From Glandiceps talaboti (Eukaryota > Hemichordata > Enteropneusta > Spengelidae), in NCBI RefSeq assembly GCF_964340395.1, contig NC_135556.1, positions 26,030,223 through 26,092,222 on the forward strand: a DNA stretch of 62,000 nucleotides, in the 5' to 3' direction. The position numbers and the translations under genes were made by a program. Below, piece by piece: positions 19,147-35,409 of this stretch. Positions within the stretch are counted from its first letter, which is position 1; each line of letters opens with the position of its first letter. The notes below the pieces were generated by a model. It was not told the DNA's origin, searched no databases, and saw nothing but the letters and a program-made list of their open reading frames with translations.

Positions 19147-21389
19147 CTGCGTCTCTGTACAATAAATACGATAGCCAAAATGCATTGAGGTCAGAGTTGA
19201 AATCGCTGTCAGGCTGGGACCGGCTTTTCTCCTGGTGTTCCCAGTTACTTGACTGGAGAAAGTATCGAAAGACTTCTCTCCTCGTAAATGTTGAACTCGT
19301 GACAGGTGGTAGAATGTGAACTCTTGTAGACATTCCAGCTGTTAAGAAATACAAAGAGCAAAAAATGGTCTGATAGTCTAGGACTTGTAACGGAAAGTTA
19401 AATATGTAAGAAAAGAAGGTTTACTAAAAGGGATATTTCAAGGAACAAGTAGAATAAATAGAAACACGATAACAACTCTGGGAAAGGGAACTTTCATATA
19501 AATACGATATAGACGCAAAATTTTGAAACTAGCAAAAAATGCATTCTGTCATGTGTGTATATTTCATTGAAACTCATTTTGTCGGTTACAAGTATGTGTA
19601 TATTATATATTAACAGATATTGTCAATATTATTGGTTTAATATTTATATCATAATGGCTGAAACGTTAATCAAGTCAAAACGTGGAGTAAATAATGATAA
19701 GGCCAAAACATGCAAATCATGATGACTACAATTATTAACATACCTTGTGTGGCGTCTATTAACTTATAGAAACATGAATCTGAGTCTGCAATAAGAACGA
19801 TGACATCAAAGGAGTCTTTTAAGCCATATTGCTTGCACGAATCAGCTATGACACGATTCCAATTCTTCTTGTTATCAGATTCATCTTTGCCAGACTTATG
19901 AAAGGGGAACTTGTAGCACTGGGGTCTGTGAATCTTTAACTGTGGTCGACTTTTTCCTCTCCTTGGTGGCAGAGTAACGAAAGGCTCGTATGTATCAACC
20001 TGAAGTTCGTTCGCACAACGTGATGATTGGCGAAGTAAAAGAGAATGATTGTGAAGAGTGTTTTGGTACACGGCGAACGACTGTTCATCAGGGCTTAGAA
20101 CGAGAACATCAATTTTAGTATCAATGATTGGCAGGTAACTTACATCTTGTATGTATTTTACTATCAGTTCTTCCTGTTTTTCGTTCAATTTCTCCCATAT
20201 TGTAAAACATCTACCCTTATTAGCAAGGTTAAAGGCTATTTTGTCATGAAACTTCCAGGATCTCATCAATCTTGGTGATACAGTTTCATTTTCATCGAGG
20301 GACTTGGATGATTGGTCACCATAGATCATAATTAGAATGGAACCTAAAATAACAACAGAACACAATTTTGTAAACGAGAGTTTGTAGTGCCTATATTTTC
20401 CTACAAAGTGTTCATGACGCGACTCCAGATGGATGTTTATGCACATGCACAATTAATAAAACATGGTTGTGTTTTTCATATCGTTCCCATTCATTTAAAT
20501 AAAATGTTTTACACTTTATAACTAATCACTGCATTGTCAACATGCTTGGATGACAGACTTTGTGACGATTTCTAGCTTCAAACTTAGTTTTAGAGCAATC
20601 ATCGTTCCGTTATTTCCACATCAGTTAGTTGGTTCTCAACAGTCTCAACAGTCAAGTTTGATGCAGAGGGCGCTATATTCGTTTCAAATACAATGACTCC
20701 GGTAGGGTACTTTGACATGTGAATAAAATAGCCTACCAAATCATGGGCATTTTTGCGACGTTTATCTATCAAACTCAGGTGGCGCTGAGCATATCTTATA
20801 GGCCAGGGTGTACGGTTGTCAAAGTTGTCAAAACTGTATTCAACGTGTCAAAAAGAGTTTTTTTGACACTACTGTCTCATAAAACAAAATGTCAAATTAT
20901 GATAGACTGTTATTTACATTGCTAACCTAACTACAGACTGGCTATAACCATATTTCACAAAAGTACACTTTTCTACGTCTACCTGAAACCCTATGACAGA
21001 CGTATTTTGTCGACCATTCATAAGCAATTGAATGTTACTGTTTCGTAAAATGTGAGTGAATTAAGAATGAACTGTCGGTGATACTAACCTGGGGGTCTAC
21101 TGCATGTGCGTGTTAGTTTCTCAATTTCGTCCCGGTGGTCACATTGCCTGTCTCCTTGGTCAGGGGTGATCAGTGGTCGAGTCTGTCTTGCGTCTAAAAC
21201 TACTACTGGAGTTACAGTCGTGAAACTTGAATCTTCTGAATACTTATCACTGTAGCTTTGTATCACGACATCTAGGGTACTCTCGTTGGTACGGGACGTA
21301 AATACACCATTTAGCAGCCGATGAACTTCACTCTTGGCACGAGTAAATGACGTAAGCTTCGAGAAAAGTATTACTTTATGTTGCGGCAT
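19147..21389 (-). CDS. N-module family protein, paralogue C (three exons seen)
   Basis: Family not recognised. Exons: 21389-21089 (start ATG, MPQHKVILFSKL), 20343-19744 and 19338-19147; all junctions are phase 1 with good AG/GT borders. The phases match paralogues A and B exactly, although the protein is shorter (about 364 residues in these exons) and much diverged. Conserved landmarks: a hydrophobic strand TPVVVLDARQTRPLITP, then GDRQCDHRDEIEKL, then SILIMIYGD opening exon 2, then GRCFTIWEKLNEKQEELI. Alternating hydrophobic strands and amphipathic helices suggest an alpha/beta fold. The donor after exon 3 (GTGAGG) shows the gene continues. The probable continuation is the degenerate GTPase at 17750-16685. 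A further possible exon lies near 18770-18905, but its phase does not fit. Confidence 0.7.
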
Positions 21390-21974
21390 AATGGAAATCA
21401 ATATGCGTTTTGAATGCGAAGGTACTAAGGCTGTGTGTCATATGAATGACCTAAGGTGAAGTTACTCATTGATGGGGTAGCTATGACACCGAAAACAGAA
21501 GCACTGACCCGTAGGACACTTTATCAAAAGTTAAAGTTCATATGAAGTCTTCCTTTACGTGTTCCTAGACGTGTTTAGCTTTAATTTAGTTATTACATCA
21601 TGTACTTTCAAGAAATGAAGAAATTTAGTTATTTCAGAACACAAAAAAAGTTACAGAGTCAAAATGAGTTCTAGTGTCGGAGATGTTATTAAGGTGTTTT
21701 ACTACTTTGCGCCAAGGACATTTAATGGTCTGACTGACATAGTAGTCATATTTGTATTGGTGGGCAGGGACGCCTAAAAATTAGACCACTTGATCAGTAT
21801 GTATCTGCTTTCTAGTTGGTCAAATAAAGACCAGAACAGAAATATTTACAAATCCTAACCCCTAACCCCTATAAACTACACGTCTTTTTAGTATTAAGTA
21901 CGTGTGACCACTGTCTTAGTTCCATACTTATTATCAAGAACTATGTGAACAAACATTAAGACTCTATTTTTAAC

Positions 21975-22205
21975 CTCGTTGTAAGTAGCGCCCTCAACTA
22001 CATCATAGTCAACACTCAGCGATTAATTCGTTTTATAACCCAATTCTAAGCTGTGCCTTCAATAAAACTATCGAAATCACAGTGATCAAACTCATCCCCA
22101 CCGTAGGGAGCGCCCTAACCACGCCGTAGTCGACAGTGATTTAACTCAGTATAAAACCCCACTCTAAGAAGCGCCCTCAACGATGTCTTTTAGTCAACTG
22201 GGATT
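21975..22205. repeat. ~85-bp imperfect tandem repeat (about three copies)
   Basis: Shared words: TAAG-AGCGCCCTCAAC, TAGTCAAC, TGATTAAACTC, TATAACCC. Located 600 bp upstream of paralogue C. Confidence 0.6.
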
Positions 22206-23770
22206 AAACTTAAACTTAACATTTGAGTGTACAGATGGTATAATGGGATGGTATATAGGTACATGCACAGTTACATTTTTGGCCCAGTTGTTACAGTTCT
22301 TAGAACCTACAGGTTGCACAGTTGTTAGTACCAATAGGCGCTAGCTAGGCCAAGGGATAGACTGACTTTACCCACTTGGCAAGTTATCTGATTTATCGTT
22401 CCACCATTTATTCACAGCCTCTCTATAATAGAAAGGCTATGATGTATTATTCTGTTTATACTACAATGATAAAAAACATTAACCGATACTTGTTTTCTAT
22501 TTATACCGTTAAACTGCAACTGCTTGTATTTCTCAAGTTTTGAGTGAATGCTTCTTTTGTTTGTCACGGCATGATTAATTGGCATCAGAACTCTTGATCG
22601 GTAAAAATGTCCACGTGTTGCCCAAATGTAGAATCTTAGTCAAATAAATCAAATTGTAATGATGTAGACTAAACGTTAGTTATTTGATGATATCGATTAA
22701 TGTGTTAAACCACATTCTTGACATTTTAACCTGGACTACTATTTATAACCCCTCTAACTTTGTTTGTTAGCTAAATTGCAAAGGTGTCTGTTTACTTCAA
22801 ATGTATACGTGGCAATGAAAGAAAGAAGAAGTAAACCTAAAAGTTGTCGGGTTTATTTTCATCCGTATGAATACATTATTTATGAATCGATCAATGCATT
22901 TTCCAATTTTCCAAAAAAATATGAATTATTAAATCTCAACGTCTGCAAACCAGACAAAATGTAATTCTCGATTTCCTTTGCCAAAGACTTGAAGAGGGAA
23001 GGTTGCCACATAAACACTGTAGAGGTCAGCATAGAAATAACCCTTTATCATATTTCCTCATCACATGAGCCAATAACATTACACAGTAGTTAGGACAAAT
23101 AAGAAAAGTTGAGGGTGGCGTGACAATTGAAATTCTTTTGTACTGTTTAAAGGATGAGTCATCTTTGCAATAGGTGAAGCGGTCTACGTGTAGTTACTTT
23201 GATGTACACTTCTACTTCAAAGAGCAGTTTGGAGAAGAAACAATTACAAAGCAGACAAATTGGTACACTGATAAAAATGGCCACTAAGTGTAAGATCTAC
23301 AGTCGTAGATCAAAGTTAAACAATATGCTGTAGTCAGTAGTAAAGTCTCGGAAAGTGAAAGAGAGATCCACGCTCCTGAATGTGATTTCTTGTATTTAGA
23401 CTTCTGTTCATTTATTTGTCTTTAACTTTTTGTCTGTCTTGTTTCCACACCTGGAGTCACATATTTTACTGAAATATTAACATGGAGGTTTGACTTTGAG
23501 ATGCAAAAAAGCAGCATGCAGATCTTGAATTTGTCGCAGTTGGCTGACTTATTCGGATGGAATATCAAAAACTGATGTCATGATATTTTCCCCTTCAATC
23601 GAAAATTGTTCTAACCATGCCTGAACATCATGATGTTAGCCAAAAGCGTCCCGAGCGTGGGATTTAGATTATGGTGACAAATGCCCAGGGACTTTAGTTG
23701 TTAAAATGTTGACATAATGTTGACATGTACGAGATTAGCAACACTCTATCTACCGGTGTTGATTTGAAAT
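22206..23770. other. Intergenic, no gene seen
   Basis: AT-rich, with no frame showing family hallmarks and no repeats beyond background. Confidence 0.4.
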
Positions 23771-23771
23771 G

Positions 23772-23998
<227 letters not shown>

Positions 23999-24514
23999 CT
24001 TTGAACATTCAACCTCAGGACCAGTCGTTAACCTAAGTAGTTTGCAAAATTGTACGCTTCATTTACCTACCGTACTGTACATTTCATTCTAAGGCAGTCA
24101 ATAGCCAAACAAATGTGTGTGTCTGCCAAAATATCTCTGAATAGGTAAGTTAAAGTGTAGGTAATATAGCCACACACTTGTATAATGATGTATTTGACTT
24201 GAGTAAAATCGGAGTATTGAAGACAATTGTCAAGTACTCTATGGCTTTCGATACTATGTATGGTTTGAGGTTTTGTGCCATTACATGGCCGCCTACACGT
24301 CTGTATTTTTAAAGAAGTGCTCACTGTGGGAGGACACCCCTCCCCACTATAGTACATATCATGGAGGATACTGTTTCTGCCCAGAATCAAGATTGAAAGA
24401 TAAAACCCTGCTGCCAAAGTACTTTTTTCGCAAGGCCCAATATATAGTTGTAAAGAAATCTCTCGTATGGACGCTTTAAGTTTAATGTAGTGTACCATAC
24501 TGTACATCTCTGAA

Positions 24515-24720
24515 GTGGAGCCGGGGGGGGGGGGGGTGTACAGTATAATTACACATTAAAATATGTGTAGCCGGGAGGGGGGGGGTACGAAAAACGAAAA
24601 TTCTTAGTCCATTTCGGGGGGGGGGGGGGCATGAATTCTTTGAGAGCGCGAATGGGGGGGGGGGGGGGCTGCAAATATTTTTTGACCAAAATGATTTCTT
24701 CCCAGCCCCCAAGTTCATTG
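24515..24720. repeat. Poly-G dispersed repeat, copy 4
   Basis: Four G runs (9-14 bases) are separated by short words. The part from 24620 matches 10350-10430: CATGA-TTCTTTGAGAGCGCGA, G run, CTGC(G/A)AAT, TTTTTTGACCAAAA. Confidence 0.8.
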
Positions 24721-25341
24721 ACACTGCCACTGACCCCAGTAACCAGTAAGAGAATAATCCTGTACGTCAACACAGGAAAATATGGAGGGTATGATACATG
24801 TCTTGGAATTGTTAGATGTACATCTCCTGGCAGTGATGTATGATTAACATTCATATACTAGCATCAATACTCCACTAAGCATTGTCCCCATGATAACATT
24901 CACCAAGAGATACTGTCTTGACTTACTACCCTCTATTTGACCTAGACTTCACTTGCGATGTGTTTGTTTGTTTATTTGTTGTAATTGCCACATCTAAAGA
25001 TCATGTGTTATTGTTTTCATTCTTCGATAAAAAATTCTCATATTTTAATAGTGCACAATAAATGTTAATATATATATAAACCGCACTGTAATTAATGGTT
25101 GTACGTGACGTATTGCAGTTTACAATATGTAAATTCGAGGCAATTTATTTTCGACTAATATCGCCATCATCCTCTCTCGCTTTCTCTCTCTCTCTGTCTT
25201 TCTTTCTCTTTCACTCTCTTTCTCTCTCAATCCTCTTCCATATAATCATCACTTGTAGTTACAGTCGGCGAGACTGTTTCTCCGCCAATACTGAAACAAA
25301 GAAACAAAAACAGTGGAAATGCACAAATTCAATAGATTGTT

Positions 25342-25470
25342 TGGTTGAGTCAAGTTGAACTCTTCTTACTAACAGCGTGGTAAAATTAATCAAACCCTGA
25401 ATGGGTTCGAACCCCATGGCATGCAGTGGTAAGAGGCAGGTGGTTTAACCACTCGGCCACCGACAACCCT
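25342..25470 (-). mobile_element. tRNA-derived SINE, truncated copy
   Basis: On the minus strand the head reads GTCGGTGGCCGAGTGGTTAA (A box of a Ser/Leu-type tRNA), with the B box GGTTCGAACCC at about 25403-25414. The body CTGTTAGTAAGAAGAGTTCA matches the fuller copy at 44290-44558. It lies about 200 bp downstream of the last seen exon of paralogue B. Confidence 0.8.
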
Positions 25471-25669
25471 AATGGAATATCTCTTTGATATTGATAATGT
25501 AGGGCTGGTAAGTTTGACATAATAATATTTATCTACAAATATCAATTTTGGCAATTAGGCCAGAAACATAACATTAGAGAAATGAGATGCAGAACTATAC
25601 ATTATACTAATCATATGTCATAAGCCTAGATCGTTAACTATAATGATTATATATATATGAATATTTTAC

Positions 25670-28659
25670 CTCTCGGTATCAACGAAGGCTGAAATGCATA
25701 CATAGCATATAACTTCATGATGAATGGATCATATCTAAGTTTTTCCAAGTGTGCCTTCTTTTTACTTGTCTCTTCATCCGTCACTGCTGTTTCCCAGTTT
25801 ATACTATGTAGAATACTTCTATAAGCCCTCGACATTGATGGACGAGATTTTACATCATTTGTAATCAGGGGCAGGACATCGCCGTTCAACCTTATGTGTA
25901 GTCTTCCTGCAAATAGAAATGGGAGATTGTGTTTTGCCTTTTGATGAAAGGAGACAAAATTGAATCAGAGTTATGATATAATCATCGATACACCATGTGG
26001 TGTGAGGTGCGACCTATATGTTCGAATCTCTATAAAGCATAGAACAAATACATAAATTCAATATGTTATTCGAAAGCATAGTCTGATCTTGATTGGGTAG
26101 ACAACGAATATAATCCTTAGAAATATGGTTTCTCGGACCGCATAGTACCGCTGATGCTGAAATAACATTTTAGAACCAAAAATGTATTATGTATCACAAT
26201 TTGACTAGTAACTTACTTAGCTGGCTCTCTATATGATTCCTGATTTCTTCATTCTTGTCCAAGATATCACAGAAGCATTCTTCGCAGTTACATATCAGTA
26301 TGACTCTATCAAAGGTAGGGAAACGTTTCATCCAAAACATACGTGATAACGTTAAGCAACCAAGATTTATCGAGTTGCTGAAGCCGCTACCTACAAATTG
26401 TTTCGCGCTTAGTGTGTCATATGTGTAATGTTGTATAGAATGTGTTCCACTAGAACGACAGTCGATAGATTCATCGGGAAGGAACACAAAATAGGAATTG
26501 ATGATTGAATTTTCACTATCTATGAGCCTTGCAGCGTATGGCAGCTGTTTTGTACCCTCGAGAATGAAATGGCGTTTTCGTTTGAGAGTTGAAGTTTTCA
26601 GCAATGGGTTGCTCTGAAACCGATCACGTAAGTGAGAGTGGCGACCTCTACCAATTACTAACACGTTTGAAACACGTCTACAAGATGGAATTAATATTAG
26701 TTTGTTGATATAGTCAATGAGTGTTTCTTTCTGTTTGTCGTTGAATTCGTTGACGACGGAGAATATTCTGCCGTTTGTTGCTAGAGTATGTGCCTGCACA
26801 TCATTGTATCTCCAAGTTCTAAGCCATGCATTTGTGACAATTTTATCTCCAAGGTCTCTGGACTTTCGAACATCACCGTAAAGGATGATCAAGATTGAAC
26901 CTGAAAGATTAGAAATTCGAAGTTACAAAATTTACATACAGTGAATTCTTCAATAATCTATGTTTCAACAATTCCCAAAATGACAAGTATATCAAATTGA
27001 TATAAATGCACTTGTATAACGCACGATAAGTATATGGTTATCAAATCCAATGGTGAAATTTGTGCACACTAGAGCTTACAGTGAAATTTGTGCACACTAG
27101 AGCTTACAGTGTAAAGAAATTACCAACAATCTTCCTGTTCTGATCCAAACGTGTGTCTGCTGGCTTTGTATGACGCTGATTATGATAAGCAATCTGCATA
27201 ATATTGTTAAAGTTGTAATTAAATTTGTTTAGAGTGCCTGATAGCTGAATACAGTACATACTCGGGGTTTTCTTTTCAACTTAGGCATGGCTCTGTAAGA
27301 AGCTAAGACCGCCTTCCCCAAGTTCCCAGGGAAAATATGTCTTGTGAGTTCTCTAGTATTTTAGACCTAATGATGTTGGTTTTTGATATGGCGCTTTCCC
27401 ACACAATGCTCAAAGCGCTTTACAAATATTACCCCTGGTAAGGATCTATACCGACACAACGACCCTGTACGTTTGTACTGTGCCTTTATCCAAAGTTGTT
27501 AGTAGAATATATGCTTGAATGGGAATGGAACTTTATACTTCCTCAACTCCCCTGGGGAGCATGCAATCCATTGCAGCCTCTCAAGCGCAAAGATTAGAAC
27601 ATTCACATTGCAACCTCTATCCTACCAGGTCCCTAATTATACAGCTGGGTTACTGGTACAGTCGTAGTTAAAACCTTGCCCAAGGAGTTTAGTCATTCAG
27701 AAACAAAACGGTAGCGACGTGGTTCGAACTGCAACCTGCAGATTCCAAGCCAGCCACTAACCATCTTGATTTAAACATTTAATTAAAACGACAATAGCTA
27801 TATCATTATAACTACACTCTGGTTTACACTTTAAACATAGCTATCATGTTCAAAACGTGGGAAATCCTGATGTTGTGCATTGCAAACGAATGGACCAATT
27901 TTCACCACAGGTTGATAATGACGAGTTTGAATACTTGAGATAACGTATCGGTTATCAAGTGCTACTTTAGAAACACATAGTCATTTTGGTCACAGTTATA
28001 GCATAACATAAGCTAGTATACGGGAACTAATTAACAGAAGGCCAATGCTGGATTTATAATACGCCATCCGATCAATTTGAAGAAAGAAAATCTATATAGC
28101 TTGATCATTATCAATATGTGGAGGTAACAAATCGAATTTGAAGACTATGTTTCTTATCAATAGTCACTTCAACAGACGAACTCCGCTCATATACTGTCTG
28201 AAACGTAGACTTCTACTTTACAGTACAAACTGTACACCGTGTACCTTACGCCTTCGTAGACATTCAGAACACCGATGTACGGTGTTTAAACAACCAGCAA
28301 TTATTGGTATTGCTACTATATAATTACAAGCCTTGTATAAACCTACCTTTGGGTTTTGTAAACTTCTCACAAAGTCTTTCCAACTCGTTCCTGTGGTCAA
28401 TCTGTCTGTCTCTTGTATTTGGCGAAATGCAAACCCTACTTTGACGTGGATCGATCACAACGATAACGGTATGTGTATCACAATCAAAATGGTCGCTTGA
28501 AACATCTCTGCCCTGTTTGTACCTTTCGACTGTTACTTTTCCTTGAGTACAGTCATGTGAATTCACTATATTCTGAACCAAACGTTCCACTTCGTTTGCT
28601 GCCTTCTCGAAGCAACGAAGTTTAGCAAAAATGCTTAATCTATGTGTTAAGTCCGACAT
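25670..28659 (-). CDS. N-module family protein, paralogue B (three exons seen)
   Basis: Family not recognised. Exons: 28659-28347 (start MSDLTHRLSIFAKLRCFEKA), 26900-26217 and 25906-25670; phases 1-1-1, about 411 residues in total. Very close to paralogue A. Landmarks: strand HTVIVVIDPRQSRVCISP, helix RQIDHRNELERLCEKFTKP, strand SILIILYGDVRKSR at the exon 2 start, AWLRTWRYNDVQAHTLAT, the basic PSCRRVSNVLVIGRGRHSH, Cys-rich ILICNCEECFCDIL near the exon 2 end, and DPFIMKLYAMYAFQPSLIP in exon 3. There is no signal peptide and no clear membrane span, so it is probably cytosolic. The donor after exon 3 (GAG|GTAAAA) implies more coding sequence, but I find no GTPase exons before the next gene. It may be truncated or end in an unrecognised short exon. 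Confidence 0.75.
27061..27112. repeat. 31-bp tandem duplication
   Basis: Two exact neighbours of GTGAAATTTGTGCACACTAG plus AGCTTACA in the first intron of paralogue B. Confidence 0.9.
27380..27765. mobile_element. Dispersed repeat with GCTCAAAGCGCTTTACA motif
   Basis: Contains TATGGCGCTTTCCCACACA and GCTCAAAGCGCTTTACA, phrases I associate with interspersed repeats in many invertebrate genomes, and ends near a GTGGTTCGAACTGC word like an inverted B box. The family is not named with certainty. Confidence 0.4.
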
Positions 28660-29321
28660 TGAATTGTCTTATATCCGATACTGAAGTGTCAGTCCATCGC
28701 TGAGTATGTTGTCGATCGGTTGTAAAACAGTGTGATTTTGGTGCCGTACGCAAGAGTATTTGGAAAGGGGTCATGTCACAGTTGCATTCCTATTAAATCG
28801 TATTCAACTAATAAATTTTAATAAAGGCACAGTGCAAATATAGACTTTGTCACGTAAATAGTTTTGGAGTCTGTGCATGTGACCACAGTTCTAAGTGTTT
28901 CAATTATATCACGAGACGAAAACACAAGTTCGAAATAACCCATCAGGAAAGCAGCACAAGAGGGCGCTATAAATAATGTGCAGTCCCACCTTTAAAGGCA
29001 CACGTCAGCTTAGGATTAACATTTACAGTTGGCTTGCAGAGGTAAAGACTATAAGAATGGTTGTACATATTCCGTAGGGTTCCACTGATAAGGTGACAGA
29101 CTGGAGAGCCTGGCAGAGAACGCCATCGAACACAGACAATAAAGATGGAAATAAATATGAGAAGCTTTAATAAAAAAGATGGTAATATACACATAACGTA
29201 GGTTCCATTGGTCGGTTGAAATACTTATCAAAATGTAGGTTCGGACAGTCTGACTACTTCTTTTAATGATACTTTTCTGCATGATTTAACCCATACAGAA
29301 TATAAGTTAAAAGATGTATAG
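28660..29321. other. 5' flank of paralogue B
   Basis: No gene seen. It contains AGAGGGCGC at 28959-28967, similar to the core of CTCF sites. Confidence 0.3.
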
Positions 29322-29866
29322 AAGTGTGCTGTGTACTTGACAGTATCTAGATGATGTATGTGTACTTGACATTAGCTAGATATGATGTATGTGTACTTGA
29401 CAGTGTCTAGATAATGTATGTGTTCTTGACAGTGTCTAGATGGTGTATGTGTACTTGGCAGTGTCTAGATGGTGTATGTGTACTTGACAGTGTCTAGATG
29501 GTGTATATGTACTTGACAGTGTCTAGATGATGTATGTGTACGTGACAGTGTCTAGATAATGTATGTGTACTTGACAGTGTCTAGATAATGTATATGTACT
29601 TGACAGTGTCTAGATGATGTATGTGTACTTGACAGTGTCTAGATGATGTAAGTGTACTTGACAGTGTGTAGATGGTGTATGTGTACTTGACAGTGTGTAG
29701 ATGGTGTATGTGTACTTGACAGTATCTAGATGGTGTATGTGTACTTGACAGTGTCTAGATGATGTATGTGTACTTGACAGTGTCTAGATAATGTATGTGT
29801 ACGTGACTGTCTAGATGGTGTATATGTACATGTACTTGACAGTATTTAGATGATGTATTTTCAAGC
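29322..29866. repeat. 29-bp minisatellite, about 18 copies
   Basis: The unit reads TGTGTACTTGACAGTGTCTA plus GATGATGTA, with copies differing mainly at GATGATG/GATAATG/GATGGTG. Each unit contains TCTAGA. Confidence 0.95.
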
Positions 29867-30024
29867 TTCAGATTATAGACCGCTTAAATATTGTTCAAAT
29901 AATTTGCAACTATTATCTTACTGATAATGTCAAATTTGATACTGTTGCAAATGATGAATCTGGATTATATAGAAGCCACAAAAAAATTCTTTCTAGTGGT
30001 TGCCTTCATTCTGCATCTTTGTCT

Positions 30025-30482
<458 letters not shown>

Positions 30483-30589
30483 CAGTGTCCATGTACACAT
30501 AACATGTGTGTATATTCATTGCATAACAGCATGGTGTTAGCATTTATCATGCATGGTTTCTCAGTTGTATACAGATTATAAAGTTTTGA

Positions 30590-30960
30590 GTCATTTGTGT
30601 AAGCCGCTGCTTAGGTGATGTTAACCTATTCAGTATTGCAATGGTTGATTCTTTCTTTTCCGGCTCCAAATGTGTTTGGTTAACTCTGTGCTAAATTGAA
30701 GTCTTGTGGTTTGAGAATTGTCGTTTGTAGTGTACTCTGTTTAGTCCAAAGTACAGTTTTGTGTCGTTTTTATTTGTTCTAAATTGTGTGCTGTATATTA
30801 CATTGATTTATAGGCATTGCCGTTGGGCAGACATTGGTTAATACGATCTCTACAGCTACAGGATTTATTGGGTTCTTCTGGACAGTCTGTGCTGACTGTT
30901 TTATTGTGGGATTTGATGGTACTTGAAATATTTTCCTTAAAACTATCACTGATTTGTGTG
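30590..30960 (-). mobile_element. Decayed PLE-like endonuclease fragment
   Basis: Minus-strand frames show SHNKTVSTDCPEEPNKSCSC, RDRINQCLPNG and, after stops and frame changes, TELTKHIWSRKRKN. The Cys-rich CSCR...QC.PNG block and the TELSKxIW block are hallmarks of the same GIY-YIG-bearing element type seen at 4582-4830. The frame is broken by at least two stops. Confidence 0.65.
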
Positions 30961-31293
30961 TGTGTGTGTGTGTGTGTGTGTTAGCTAGATGTGTGTGTGT
31001 GTTTGTGTGTTAGCTAGACTTGCTCAAGCCTCCGGCCTTTTTAAATTCTTTACTTAAATAAAACATTGTTAACACAAGTGTGTTCTTTTATGTGAAGTAA
31101 TGACCTGAGCGTTTGATTGCGAAACAATGAGGGGAACGTTTATAGCCTGGGACAATTTTTAAAAACAATGTTGGATATTTTACTTTACAAAACTGTTTTC
31201 AAAAAAGTGTACGAGACTTAAGAAATCCCAAGGGCTTGGCAAGTCTATTAGTTCCCCTTTAAAAAGTTTTTACTTTGTACTTAAAGTGGTGAT

Positions 31294-35409
<4,116 letters not shown>

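Noticed and set aside
24482-24854. Proline-rich frames
   Set aside because: They result from G-run homopolymers of the dispersed repeat.
25403-25470. Possible functional tRNA gene (A and B boxes)
   Set aside because: No acceptor stem or anticodon arm closes properly, and the head continues into a repeat body shared with 44290-44558; it is a SINE.
29322-29866. CRISPR-like array of regular repeats
   Set aside because: The units are contiguous 29-mers without unique spacers, in an animal genome; it is a minisatellite.
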